Shown one piece after another: positions 18,698-27,554 of a stretch of DNA of 64,000 bases. Within the stretch, counting starts at the first letter, position 1; each line of letters starts with the position of its first letter. This DNA comes from Desulfuromonadaceae bacterium (lineage in GTDB: Bacteria > Desulfobacterota > Desulfuromonadia > Geobacterales > Pseudopelobacteraceae), in contig JAQTQX010000011.1 of NCBI GenBank assembly GCA_028712075.1, forward strand, positions 1-64,000. The letters run 5' to 3'. The notes under the pieces were generated by a model. The model did no database searches. It had not been told where the DNA came from and was given only the letters and a program-made list of their open reading frames with translations. Made by a program: the position numbers and the translations under genes.

Positions 18698-18862
18698 CTG
18701 TTCACATATATATTTTGAAGGGCACTGAGCCCATCGCTTTGCCCTCCATAAATGTTTGAAATTACGCCAAGTTAATACATCTTTTAGCCCCAAAAGTCAA
18801 TTGATATGGATATTGAACAAAATGCAGTTCAGAAAGTTCTCTGTCCAACCAAGACTGTGCAA

Positions 18863-18885
18863 TGCAATAGTCCGTTATTATTGCA
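18863..18885. promoter_or_regulatory. Perfect inverted repeat, possible operator
   Basis: TGCAATA (18863-18869) and TATTGCA (18879-18885) form perfect 7-bp arms around a 9-bp spacer, centres one and a half helical turns apart, a spacing usual for dimeric HTH repressors. It lies ~20 bp upstream of a TTGACA hexamer facing the 18990 gene and could also serve the leftward helicase locus. The regulator is unknown. Confidence 0.4.
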
Positions 18886-18989
18886 CTTTAGCAATATTTT
18901 GATTTGACAATAAATTTGAAGCCGGTCAAACTATATCAGGAGCCCAATCGAAGTCAGACCGTCAGGGAAAGGAGAAGTATGAGGTGAGA

Positions 18990-19313
18990 ATGAAACTTAG
19001 AGCATTTGTTGTATCGGTTGTTGGAACCGTGCTCCCCTGTTTTGTTGCGGGAGCAATTGTCGGCATATTCTTTAGATCGTCATTCTGGTACTGGACACTG
19101 GGTATCGCAGTTTTGGCATTATTTTACGTATGCCTGGACCGTATCCCAGTTCGTTTGTTTGCTGGATCAATGCAGGGGTTATCGTTTTGGTCGCTCCTGA
19201 AGTACGGATTTGCAAGCACCGAAAAAAGACCGGTCATTTCCGCAGAGATGGTGAATGAAGAAAATGAATGGCGCACAATGACTTATAATCATTTCTACGG
19301 AGATGATCGGTAA
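18990..19313 (+). CDS. Small two-helix membrane protein, unknown (entry-exclusion candidate)
   Basis: 107 residues from ATG 18990 with GAGG at 18981-18984; a GTG at 18984 with GGAG upstream would add two residues. It has two hydrophobic segments (about 6-27 and 33-50) and a charged cytoplasmic-type tail. Its 3' end overlaps the convergent 19295-19624 gene by 19 bp. I recognise no family. In F and SXT/R391 elements a small inner-membrane exclusion protein (TraS or Eex) is encoded just after traG; this gene is one gene beyond traG but on the opposite strand. The exclusion role is only a context-based guess. Confidence 0.55.
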   Translation: MKLRAFVVSVVGTVLPCFVAGAIVGIFFRSSFWYWTLGIAVLALFYVCLDRIPVRLFAGSMQGLSFWSLLKYGFASTEKRPVISAEMVNEENEWRTMTYNHFYGDDR

Positions 19314-19624
19314 ACCGAAAACTCAAACGCTCCTTTTATTTTCAATATGGCATCCCTATTCAGACTTAAACTTCCAATAAATTCAGCAATCACCGCGTAA
19401 GGCGGTGCTTCATAAAAATAGATGTTTACCCCTTCTGCATTCTCCAGATGTGTCAATGCAACCAAGGGAATAGCTATTTCAAGGCCTGTTACGGTCAGTA
19501 AAGCCCCATATTCAGTTACTGCCAGTTCAATATCGTCATCATTGATTGTAGCTGGAAGAGAAATGACTTCCGAGGTTATGACGATTAGACCGTCTTGGAC
19601 TAAAAGGATTGTGTTTGAAACCAT
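19295..19624 (-). CDS. Small protein of unknown function directly after traG
   Basis: 109 residues, no signal peptide, no membrane segment, many Val/Ile/Thr alternations that suggest a beta-rich fold. Its ATG at 19624 abuts the traG stop at 19625, so it is probably the last gene of the transfer operon and translated by coupling. The position matches that of exclusion genes in other F-type systems, but those are usually membrane proteins or lipoproteins, which this is not. No recognised family. Confidence 0.6.
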   Translation of the reverse strand: MVSNTILLVQDGLIVITSEVISLPATINDDDIELAVTEYGALLTVTGLEIAIPLVALTHLENAEGVNIYFYEAPPYAVIAEFIGSLSLNRDAILKIKGAFEFSVYRSSP

Positions 19625-22600
19625 TTATCGCCCCTTTTTTAATGGTGATGCCGGACCCTTTGGTAAATTGGATGACTTACTTTGATTCTGAAGGATTTTG
19701 CTGGTTCTCTGAAGACCTTGATAAACCTCTTGAGATTTCTCCGCCGCTGCACGACTAGAATCTCTATTAGCAGTTTCCTCTGCCCGCTGAGCTTTCTCCA
19801 TCCTATTCTCACGGTTTTGCTTTAATTTCATATTGGGTCTAACGATAGCAGATGCATCATTTACCAGCCCCGCAGTCTCATGCAGTGCTCCCTGCCCAAC
19901 TGCAATCGTAGTGGCTGCCGTGCCTGCATCAATAGAGCGTCCTTCTCTGAATTCCTGAGTAGCTGCACTCCCAGCCAGATTCTGCTTGGATTCAACCCTA
20001 GTCCCAACCACTTGCGAACTCGAATAATCCGCCTTGACCCCGCCATCGGCACGGATACTCCCGGTAATTCCACCACCAGACCTGGTACTGACAACCGCTG
20101 CCCCCTGCTGTGACGACTGAACAAATTGATCCTCGGTGATTTCAGAACGCTGTCCAGCAATAAGATTCCCGCTTCTGTCCATCTTCCCCTGAACCTGGGA
20201 GTAGTGCAGGTTGCCATCCTTGTCCTTGGCGTACATAAGGACATTTCCGTCAAGCCCGCTGGAGAATGAACCGCCGACTACCTCCATATTGCCGGTTTTC
20301 TGATTCTTGGCGTAATACCAGTCCCCATTGACCATCATCTGTTTGCCGCCAGCCTGGATCATGTAGCTGCCGGACTTCCGCGAGACATTAAGAGACTGGT
20401 TTTCGTAGCCGGTCTTGATAAAATCACCAACTGTTTTGCGCAGCCCCTTGTCTGTGGTCGACACGTTCCGGTCCAGACGCTCGATATCAGATCCGGTCTT
20501 GCTCTGACCAAGATCGAACTTCTGCACCCGACCACCCTGGTCAATTGCAAACGATGCAAGGTTGCCGTTCCGGTCGTAATCTGCCTTGTAGTCGAAGGCC
20601 TGGCCAGACAGTTTGGCGACATGAGCAGCGGCGCTTTGGAATCCGGCAGAACGCAGTTGTTTCTGCATTTCAAGAGCTTGTCCTCTGTCACCTTTGGCAA
20701 CGGTTCCTGAATCAGACGAATTAACGATGCCGCCATCCATGCCGACATTGACAGCACTCTTGCCGTCAGATGTCGTGAAGTTTATGTTCTGCCCCTCCAT
20801 CGCCTTCTGCATCTCGGCAAAGCCCCGTTCGGTCAGGTGGCCGTTCTGATACATCTCAGGATCGTTCTTGAGTTGAGGAGCAATCTTCCCTACCATTTGA
20901 TCCGCTGCTGCGTGGACCAGCTGATTGCGGGCGATCCTCCCTGAAACATCATTGCTGGTGAGCTGCTGGTAGTTTTCATAGCCACCACCTGCATAAATTC
21001 CCTGGATCTTGCCACCGGTTTCCGTTGCCAAAACATGACCAGCCTCTGTGCCAGCAGCAACCGGGCCTCCCATTTGATTTGATAGCCCGGTTACCTCTGA
21101 AGCATGCTTGCTTTGCTGGAACTGGGCATTCATTTGCATGAGCTGTCCGGAAGAGATCCCGTATTTATCGGCAATCTTGTTCACCGCATCGGCATTGGCA
21201 AAATCCCCAAGGGCCGTAACCTCAGAACGCATGGCATGGAAATCTCGCCAATTTCCGCTGAAACCCAATGACCTGGCAGCGGCATATGCTCCCATTTCCC
21301 CCTGCAATTGTCCGACACTCTTGTTCATGTTGGCAGTCAGAAAGTCAGAGTAGTTTTCACCGGAGCCAAAGACATTTGCCAAGGCCCGGTCATTGGCAAC
21401 TCCCATCTTGGCAAATGCCAGAGTGTCGCCACCATAGCTGCCTGAAACAACATCCTTGGTCGCAGCCGACTTGTCGAGTCCCAACCGGCCATCAAATGAT
21501 TTCAATTCGTAGGCAGAGGACAGACCGCCTTCCCGCATGGCCCTGCCGCTACCACCGAAACCGATTGATCTGCCAATCTCGCTGTCGGCAGATATTCTGC
21601 TCGAAAAATCCATCCCGAAGTCCCGGATCATATCACTCGATGCAGTGGTCTTGGCCGACATCCCGACCAGCGATTGCGCCTGTCTCGCTTGGAAGCTGTG
21701 CTCGTTACTCCATGCCTGCGTCGGCATGGCTGTCACGTTGCGCTGCATGGCTGATGCTCTACCGGCTGGATCTTCCACCTCATGTGCCGCCCGGGTACCT
21801 GCCGACTGCACCTGATTGACCATCCCCCCGGCCATCATTGACATAGCGTGCCCGCCGAACCGAATCAACATCCCGGTAATAACTGTAGCCAGCATCATCC
21901 CGCTCATCCGGAGTGTGCCGAACATCCCGAGGATCTTTACGGTCTGATCGGGGAAGAAGTAGAGCGCATCCATGCCGAGCTTGTTCTGCCGCACCATCTC
22001 ATAGGCCCGATTGGCATAGTCCACGGCAAATTGGTGAACTATGGCATCAGTGACACCCCAGGCAGTGAGCCAAATGAAGAAGCCGGCGATGATGCCCACG
22101 GCCTTGCCAATCAGTGGCGTGGGAATGAAGAGCGCCAGGAACGGCAACAAACCAACTGCAATGGCCGTGAGCGCCGCCTTCAGGATCGGCAGCCATTCGT
22201 TGGCTGATTTCATAGCCCCGGAGGCGTTGAGCAGGAACTGATAGTTGGTGGCGCCGGATGCGTTGCCACTGCGGAAAATCTCCTCCAGCCGCTGGGAGAC
22301 GTAAGCCTGTTTCAGGAAGTCATCTATGCTCGCCGCTCCGAGACCGGTCCCGGCATTCACGTTGTTCAGCACCGTCTTGCATTGGGTCAGGGCAGCGGCA
22401 TCAGTAACGTCGTAACCAAGATTGGCGCAAACCGATTCGATATTCTTCCCCAGATTGGCCGGAGTGAGCGCTGCCTTGATGTTGGTCCAGGAGTCAGTAC
22501 AGGTAAGCGCCTGGCCCTGCGGGTTGGCGGCATTGAAGTAGACCGTCCAGATGGCCGGGTTGACAGCCTTGTCCAGGGAGCCAACAAAGTTGGTGGTAGT

Positions 22601-23239
22601 CTTGCGCAATTCATCCACCGTAAGGTTGGCATTGGGATTCATCAGTGCGTAGGAAACACAATCCTTGACGTATCTCCGCATAGAAGCGTCCAGATTGCTG
22701 TCCACTGCTGACAGGGGAATGCTGGTGAGTTGAGCGAGACCCAGGAATCCTTTCCCACCGGCCTGCGTCTGGTAGTTCAACGGATCACCGGCAGTGGTAA
22801 CGATATCCACCAGACCCCGCTCGATCTTGTTCAGGATACCGGCCACTGCCACAACGCCGTCAGGTATTCCGCCCACTGCCTGGTTCTTATTGAAGACCGG
22901 ATCATAGACATGGATAGTCCCTTTGGGGACGACCAAGGCGAGATAGACCATGACGCCGATCAAAGTCGGCACGGTCCAGGTCATGACGGAGCCGTTGGCT
23001 GTTCCCAGCGACTTGGCAAAGACAGTCACTCCGCCAAAGAAAAGCCCGGCGGTGATGACCACGAAATAGAGCGACTTGTAGGCGTTATCGCCGAAGATAA
23101 GTGCCAGCTTACCGAAGGCATTCACTACGGCATCGTGGCCTCCCCAGACGTAGAACTCCATGTCCAGAGCCAAAGCCATGGCTGGGATGAGCACCAAGAG
23201 TGCCGTAAGAACGAGCCTAGATACTGTCCGTATCGACAT
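19625..23239 (-). CDS. traG: TraG-like mating-pair stabilisation/pilus assembly protein
   Basis: 1204 residues. The N-terminal ~470 residues are hydrophobic with a signal-like first helix, membrane helices near 55-110 and a cluster around 360-470, as in the TraG N-terminal domain of F-type systems. The remaining ~700 residues are soluble and rich in Gly, Ser, Gln and Asp, as in the periplasmic/exported C-terminal part of TraG. In F, TraG acts in pilus assembly, mating-pair stabilisation and exclusion recognition. The start overlaps the preceding membrane-protein gene by 23 bp. Length is somewhat above F TraG (~940). TraH, normally just upstream, is absent. Confidence 0.82.
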   Translation of the reverse strand: MSIRTVSRLVLTALLVLIPAMALALDMEFYVWGGHDAVVNAFGKLALIFGDNAYKSLYFVVITAGLFFGGVTVFAKSLGTANGSVMTWTVPTLIGVMVYLALVVPKGTIHVYDPVFNKNQAVGGIPDGVVAVAGILNKIERGLVDIVTTAGDPLNYQTQAGGKGFLGLAQLTSIPLSAVDSNLDASMRRYVKDCVSYALMNPNANLTVDELRKTTTNFVGSLDKAVNPAIWTVYFNAANPQGQALTCTDSWTNIKAALTPANLGKNIESVCANLGYDVTDAAALTQCKTVLNNVNAGTGLGAASIDDFLKQAYVSQRLEEIFRSGNASGATNYQFLLNASGAMKSANEWLPILKAALTAIAVGLLPFLALFIPTPLIGKAVGIIAGFFIWLTAWGVTDAIVHQFAVDYANRAYEMVRQNKLGMDALYFFPDQTVKILGMFGTLRMSGMMLATVITGMLIRFGGHAMSMMAGGMVNQVQSAGTRAAHEVEDPAGRASAMQRNVTAMPTQAWSNEHSFQARQAQSLVGMSAKTTASSDMIRDFGMDFSSRISADSEIGRSIGFGGSGRAMREGGLSSAYELKSFDGRLGLDKSAATKDVVSGSYGGDTLAFAKMGVANDRALANVFGSGENYSDFLTANMNKSVGQLQGEMGAYAAARSLGFSGNWRDFHAMRSEVTALGDFANADAVNKIADKYGISSGQLMQMNAQFQQSKHASEVTGLSNQMGGPVAAGTEAGHVLATETGGKIQGIYAGGGYENYQQLTSNDVSGRIARNQLVHAAADQMVGKIAPQLKNDPEMYQNGHLTERGFAEMQKAMEGQNINFTTSDGKSAVNVGMDGGIVNSSDSGTVAKGDRGQALEMQKQLRSAGFQSAAAHVAKLSGQAFDYKADYDRNGNLASFAIDQGGRVQKFDLGQSKTGSDIERLDRNVSTTDKGLRKTVGDFIKTGYENQSLNVSRKSGSYMIQAGGKQMMVNGDWYYAKNQKTGNMEVVGGSFSSGLDGNVLMYAKDKDGNLHYSQVQGKMDRSGNLIAGQRSEITEDQFVQSSQQGAAVVSTRSGGGITGSIRADGGVKADYSSSQVVGTRVESKQNLAGSAATQEFREGRSIDAGTAATTIAVGQGALHETAGLVNDASAIVRPNMKLKQNRENRMEKAQRAEETANRDSSRAAAEKSQEVYQGLQRTSKILQNQSKSSNLPKGPASPLKKGR

Positions 23240-23957
23240 GTACTACTCCTGCATCAATCAGTTTAAGGTTGCGCCTCCATGCGAACAGCATGGCGATAAT
23301 GGGAATGATGATGAACACCGCCGTGGAAATCAGGACAAAGTAGGCTGAAATAAGGAAGATCCCCTTGAATCCCTGGACCCAGTTATATATTGAGTAAACG
23401 GTGCTTTGAGAGGTCTTGGTGTAGTAGAGCTTGGTCACTGCCCACACCACGTTATTGTCTGTGAAAATTTTGAAATAGAGGAAATGGAAGGCAATGAAGG
23501 CCACAACCGCCTTGACGATGGCCCCGAAGATCATTCCGCCCAGGAGGTTTAGCACCATGGCACGAGTGTACTCGCCGATGAAACACGTGGAGGCCTTGGC
23601 CATGAAGATGGCGTAGCCCAAGGAGAACCCCAGCGCCAACAGGAAGGCGCTGAACTTGTCGAAGAAGGTCGGCGACGGATCACCGAACATGGGGATGTAC
23701 TGTTCGATCACCCCTATGGCAACAGGAGTCAGGAATGCCGAAACAATTCCCGAGGCAAAGGAACTCCTGAATCCCACTTCCATGAATTCAAGCCTCTGCT
23801 TGGTAGTCAGGAAGCGGGACTTGATCATGCAGCCTCCCAGTTCGTTGGCGAAATTCTGATCGATGTACGAAATTGCCTCCAGGAGCCCTCGCGGGTGGAT
23901 CTCATTGCTTGGTGGTACCGGCATGATATCCGGAGTGCTGTTACTATCCTTCGACAC
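23217..23957 (-). CDS. Polytopic membrane protein of the transfer operon, unknown
   Basis: 246 residues: a ~55-residue soluble N-terminus, then about five or six hydrophobic helices (near 70-90, 100-122, 130-155, 160-175 and 200-230) and a basic C-terminus. It lies between the 83-residue membrane protein and traG and overlaps traG by 23 bp, so it belongs to the operon. I do not recognise a family. It sits where traH and traF lie in F but shares no feature with them (no Cys pair, no signal peptide). Confidence 0.6.
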   Translation of the reverse strand: MSKDSNSTPDIMPVPPSNEIHPRGLLEAISYIDQNFANELGGCMIKSRFLTTKQRLEFMEVGFRSSFASGIVSAFLTPVAIGVIEQYIPMFGDPSPTFFDKFSAFLLALGFSLGYAIFMAKASTCFIGEYTRAMVLNLLGGMIFGAIVKAVVAFIAFHFLYFKIFTDNNVVWAVTKLYYTKTSQSTVYSIYNWVQGFKGIFLISAYFVLISTAVFIIIPIIAMLFAWRRNLKLIDAGVVHVDTDSI

Positions 23958-23965
23958 GTTCTCTC

Positions 23966-24217
23966 CTATCCCGTGAACGATCTGATCAGGTTCATGATCC
24001 CGCCGCCATAGGCGACGATTGCCGCTAGCAGCAGGCAGATGGCAGCCAGGGTAGGATTACGCTGTCGGACTCCTACCCAGAAGGCCGAGATCACAAGGGC
24101 AACGAAGAAGAAACGCCCCCAGAAACCGTAGAGCAGCGTCGCGAATAGTTTCTGCCAGAAGCCGGTATACGCAGCCTGCCCCATATAATGCAGGGGATTG
24201 AGTTTCTCAATGGGCAC
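23966..24217 (-). CDS. Small membrane protein of the transfer operon, unknown
   Basis: 83 residues beginning at GTG 24217 (VPIEKLNPLHYMGQ). This start is chosen because GAGAGG lies just upstream and it begins 10 bp after the traF stop; a longer frame to 24349 would run backwards through traF in another frame. Two or three hydrophobic helices (about 24-45, 53-75). Unknown family; the spacing (8 bp before the 246-residue membrane gene) shows operon membership. Confidence 0.55.
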   Translation of the reverse strand: MPIEKLNPLHYMGQAAYTGFWQKLFATLLYGFWGRFFFVALVISAFWVGVRQRNPTLAAICLLLAAIVAYGGGIMNLIRSFTG

Positions 24218-24227
24218 GGAATTCCTC

Positions 24228-24722
24228 TCAAAAGATCGGGTAGGCTTTCGCCAGGATGCGATTCTTTTCCACGAAACCGAAATAGCGGGAGTCGTAGCTG
24301 TCCTTGTGCTGTCCCATGACGAACATGACTCCCTTGGGGATTTGACCATTGAAGACGAAGTGCTGCAGCGGTTCCCCCTTCAGTGAGATGTCTTTGGCAC
24401 GTACCAAATACTCGCCATTGCAGTAGAACTTCTTCTCCGCGTCGACGGTGAGCTGATCCCCTTCGTTGCAGCCGATGACCTTCAGCATCTCCTCCGACTT
24501 TTTCATACCAACCTTGGCCGCAAGTTCCTTATGGTGAAACAGTATGTAATCACCTCTCACCACCTTGTCCGGGTTACGCGTGAGCCAGTAGATCCGATGC
24601 TTGAGAGAAGGCGTGAGAGTGACACTGAACTTGTAGGGGATCAGAGTTCCCGCAATTATCAGGCAAGTGATAGCCAGCCAGAGCCGCCAGTTATGGAAAT
24701 CAAGGTTTAACGGTTTCGGCAT
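24228..24722 (-). CDS. traF: TraF-type conjugative signal peptidase (S26 family)
   Basis: 164 residues from ATG 24722 (MPKPLNLDFHNW) with GGTGG upstream; GTG 24740 is an alternative. One N-terminal membrane helix is followed by SVTLTPSLKHRIYW, the box with the catalytic serine, a lysine box (SEEMLKVIGC) and DSRYFG near the end, the conserved S26 box E. Such TraF peptidases (RP4 type) mature or cyclise pilin and remove signal peptides of transfer proteins. It probably processes the TraA-like pilin of this operon. This is unrelated to the thioredoxin-like TraF of plasmid F. Confidence 0.82.
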   Translation of the reverse strand: MPKPLNLDFHNWRLWLAITCLIIAGTLIPYKFSVTLTPSLKHRIYWLTRNPDKVVRGDYILFHHKELAAKVGMKKSEEMLKVIGCNEGDQLTVDAEKKFYCNGEYLVRAKDISLKGEPLQHFVFNGQIPKGVMFVMGQHKDSYDSRYFGFVEKNRILAKAYPIF

Positions 24723-25092
24723 TGCGTACCACCGCGTCACCCATGATGATCACCCGGTTCTTTGGAATTGCCGTGATGACGTTTTCCAGTCGATCGAAAC
24801 TCTTCTTCAATTCGTCATCATTCAGTTTGCCGGCCAGATAGTTGTCCCGCTGCTGAGCGATGTACCCCTTGATATCGACTGCAACTACCTTCTGGGCGAA
24901 CCATCGGTCATAGCCAACTATGGTGGACAAAGATGCTCCTACAGAGACCGCCACACAGATCGCTATCATGGAAACTAGACTTGGATGCTGTTTTGGATGC
25001 TGTTTGGGATACTCTTTGGGTAACGAAACAGCATCCTTGTTGCTTTCCGATTCCTGAGAGACGTTAATCTCCATGTTGGTTTCATCATTCAT
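24700..25092 (-). CDS. trbI: TrbI (F-type) inner-membrane transfer protein
   Basis: 130 residues: a polar N-terminus, one membrane helix (about 40-60) and a periplasmic tail with a short coiled coil (VVAVDIKGYIAQQRDNY) and RVIIMGDAVV at the end, the pattern of F-type TrbI. In F, TrbI influences pilus retraction. It lies between trbC and the signal peptidase, which fits the F-type order W-U-trbC-trbI region. Note that this is not the VirB10-type TrbI. Confidence 0.75.
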   Translation of the reverse strand: MNDETNMEINVSQESESNKDAVSLPKEYPKQHPKQHPSLVSMIAICVAVSVGASLSTIVGYDRWFAQKVVAVDIKGYIAQQRDNYLAGKLNDDELKKSFDRLENVITAIPKNRVIIMGDAVVRNAETVKP

Positions 25093-25115
25093 GCGTAAGT
25101 TCCCTCTTTCCTTAT

Positions 25116-26102
25116 TCAGTTTTTGTTTGCAGGAGTGGAAAGCAAATCGGCCAGAGACTGCGATCCTGTTTCCCTCTGGATCTGATCTAGTAGATATTCC
25201 AGGCGGGCATCACCGTATGCCGTATGGTAATCCGCAATAGTGGCGTTCTTGGCATCTCCCTCGCTCAAGCCGGCATCCTCAGCTTTGAGCCCCCGGGCAT
25301 AGACCACGGCTGGAACCCGGTCAATCTGGTACCGCCGGAACAACAGGGGATCTACTGCAAGGCTTGCCGGTATCATCTCGCATTCTCCTTCCTGTGGGCG
25401 GCACGACTGGTCACGCTGCAGTACTGAGGCGATGAAGCTGATGGTCGGCTGGATTTTCGTCATCCCATCTACGAACCCGCGCATGACCAGGGTGACGTTC
25501 GGGTCTCCCAGGCGGGACACAGAAGCGGCATAGTTCCTGATCGTCTGGAGCGGCATGGCCGAAGAAACGAAAACATAGATGCGCTCGGAGTTGGTGAGTT
25601 TCCTTTTGCTTTCTTTTTTGGCCTTATCTGCGTAGTAGCCGGTGACCTTATCCCCAAAGACTTCTGTCTTGATTCGTTCTGTCTCACTCAATACGCGCAA
25701 CTGAAATTCATCAGAGTGGTAGTAGGAATCAAGCGTTCCGGCCAAATCAGACATTTCGCGTTCGTTGCGGTTTTTTGGAATTGCCAATCGCTCTGCAATT
25801 TGGTCGGTCTTGGCCAGGGTATTGGCAAGATCCGGCACGCTCAGGCCTTCCACGTCAGTCTCCTTCCACAAGGTTCCATTCACAACGACCTTCACCTTTT
25901 TAAGCTTCGTCTGGATGAATGCTCTGCCGGGTTTGCCGCTACACGTGCCCACTTTATTGAGATAAACCGTATCCTCGACAATCTTGTCCACGATGCAGCA
26001 GGTATCGGGGGTAGTGATATATCCAGGATTACCGGCAGCAGATACAGCCCAGGGTGCAGCGATAAATAAACAGGACATCAATTGAGTGCATAGCCGACGC
26101 AA
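25116..26102 (-). CDS. trbC: TrbC (F-type) pilus assembly protein
   Basis: 328 residues with a signal peptide (cut near AVSAAG). The C-terminal half carries the F-type TrbC domain: IYVFVSSAMPLQTIR, then LVMRGFVDG and VDPLLFRRYQIDRVPAVV, a thioredoxin-like fold without the CxxC. The N-terminal ~120 residues have two early Cys (TCCIV) and a later CSGKPG and look like a separate periplasmic domain. Works with TraW in the periplasm for pilus assembly. Overlaps traU by 25 bp. Confidence 0.8.
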   Translation of the reverse strand: MRRLCTQLMSCLFIAAPWAVSAAGNPGYITTPDTCCIVDKIVEDTVYLNKVGTCSGKPGRAFIQTKLKKVKVVVNGTLWKETDVEGLSVPDLANTLAKTDQIAERLAIPKNRNEREMSDLAGTLDSYYHSDEFQLRVLSETERIKTEVFGDKVTGYYADKAKKESKRKLTNSERIYVFVSSAMPLQTIRNYAASVSRLGDPNVTLVMRGFVDGMTKIQPTISFIASVLQRDQSCRPQEGECEMIPASLAVDPLLFRRYQIDRVPAVVYARGLKAEDAGLSEGDAKNATIADYHTAYGDARLEYLLDQIQRETGSQSLADLLSTPANKN

Positions 26103-27106
26103 CAGACCCTCCTTCGTGTCAGTGACCAGAGAAAATTGTCAGGAGACGTGTTGGTAGTCCCGAAAGGCGGGTTCTTTGCCGTTCCCCAGATCAGCGAGGG
26201 CCTGCCAATGGGTATGCAGTCGTTGCCACGTACCGGTCTAGCTATCTGGAGACGGTAATTGCTTTTGACGAGAATCGGCGTCACGACCCCGGCACTGGCG
26301 CACTGGTTGATGCCGGTATCATAGAGAAGCGTTTCTCGCCCGAGCTTGAACAGCATCCGGGCCGCCAGCCCGGCATTGACGTTGAAGGGATTGTTTTCGA
26401 TCATGCTCCCTGACAGGGGATAGAAAGAGCCCCAGCTCCCCATACACCAGAACAGGGGATCAATCGGATACGTAACAGTTGCCGCCACGCTGTCGGCAAC
26501 GCACGCCAACTGCGAAACCGGATTACCGAACAGGAGCGCCTCCGGGTTGATGATGAAGGACAGGCTGTCATCGTTCCACATGGGATCGACTTCTGTCATG
26601 TAGGCCAGGTCGAACGCCCGGTTCTCCGCGCAGGGGAAATCCATGAACAGCTTCAGGATCGACCAGGCTGGGAAGTAGAAGTAATGTGCCTGCTGGAAAG
26701 CAAAGTCCGAATCGCCGTACTCCTTGCTGCGGATCTCTCCGGATGAAAAGCCGGGCTTCGGGTTGGTCATGCCGGTGCCCATGACCGGGAAGCAGAACGG
26801 GTCCTTGACCGTCTCGATCAGACGGGCATGCTCCCAGAAAGCAGTTGACACGCCAAGGATCAGTATCCCTTTGCTGTCCGGACAGGCACAGACCGGTGAA
26901 GTGACGTTGCCGGGAGCCGGCTCGGCGCCATTGCCGTAGGAGACGCTCCCCATCTTCACCGGGAACATGCACTGCCAGCAAATATCGGTCACTGGGTTGA
27001 GCACCTTACCCTTGCAAGCACCGCCAGCCCCGTAGGCAACTGGTACTATGAGAAAGAGCGTGACCAATACGATGATAGTTATGTTATTGCTCAGGTTCAT
27101 CCTCAT
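26078..27106 (-). CDS. traU: TraU, F-type pilus assembly/DNA transfer protein
   Basis: 342 residues with a signal peptide ending near AYGAGG. Cys-rich, with CWQCMFPVKMGSVSYG (about 40), VCACPD and CFPVMGTGM, all typical of TraU, and a length equal to F TraU (~330). Periplasmic; in F needed for pilus assembly and DNA transfer. Its many disulfides probably depend on the DsbC-like protein at 39972-40724. Overlaps the lipoprotein gene by 23 bp and trbC by 25 bp. Confidence 0.88.
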   Translation of the reverse strand: MRMNLSNNITIIVLVTLFLIVPVAYGAGGACKGKVLNPVTDICWQCMFPVKMGSVSYGNGAEPAPGNVTSPVCACPDSKGILILGVSTAFWEHARLIETVKDPFCFPVMGTGMTNPKPGFSSGEIRSKEYGDSDFAFQQAHYFYFPAWSILKLFMDFPCAENRAFDLAYMTEVDPMWNDDSLSFIINPEALLFGNPVSQLACVADSVAATVTYPIDPLFWCMGSWGSFYPLSGSMIENNPFNVNAGLAARMLFKLGRETLLYDTGINQCASAGVVTPILVKSNYRLQIARPVRGNDCIPIGRPSLIWGTAKNPPFGTTNTSPDNFLWSLTRRRVCCVGYALN

Positions 27107-27554
27107 ACCGCACCTTGAATTCGGACCCTTCGTCCGTGATTATGATGGCCGCTCTGTTGCTTCCGGTCGGATATCGACCGACAGATCCTTTGCCACGATT
27201 GGAACTGCTGTTGGCCTCTAGTTGCTCTGGCGAAACAGCACCCCAGTCGTGGTCACGGAATCGACTCTGCACTGCCAGCAACTCTTCCATGAATTTCCCG
27301 TTACTGCTGAAGTCATCCATAACTTTTCGCGACAGGACAAACTGCTTGCCTCTATTTGTATCTGACGATTCCGAGGACTTGCTGGTGACAGCTCTCCCTG
27401 CTTTGGTTACCCAGTTGACCGGTGCCAGAATGGGTGCTGCCATGGACGGTAGCCGAGTAGTCTCTTCGATGTTCGTCCAGGATTCGTGTGAGCAGCCGGC
27501 GCAAAGCGCCAGGATGCCAGCCATACAGAGTGATTGAGCAATAAGTGAATTCAT
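27084..27554 (-). CDS. Lipoprotein of unknown function between traW and traU
   Basis: 156 residues with a lipoprotein signal peptide (lipobox ALCAGC, Cys at about 21). The mature part is hydrophilic with no clear domain. It overlaps traW and traU by 4 and 23 bp, so it is co-translated with the pilus assembly genes. I recognise no family; no gene occupies this place in F. Confidence 0.6.
   Translation of the reverse strand: MNSLIAQSLCMAGILALCAGCSHESWTNIEETTRLPSMAAPILAPVNWVTKAGRAVTSKSSESSDTNRGKQFVLSRKVMDDFSSNGKFMEELLAVQSRFRDHDWGAVSPEQLEANSSSNRGKGSVGRYPTGSNRAAIIITDEGSEFKVRYEDEPEQ

Larger units (their letters stand above)
18603..18983. other. Intergenic control region between the defence-like locus and the end of the transfer operon
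   Basis: 381 bp without a gene, AT-rich. It holds a minus-strand hairpin with a T-run and a perfect inverted repeat, both listed separately. A TTGACA hexamer (18904-18909) faces the small membrane gene on the plus strand, but the best -10 match (CAAACT at 17 bp, TATATC at 22 bp) is poor, so the promoter is uncertain. No clear promoter for the minus-strand helicase gene could be fixed between the hairpin and its start. Confidence 0.4.
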
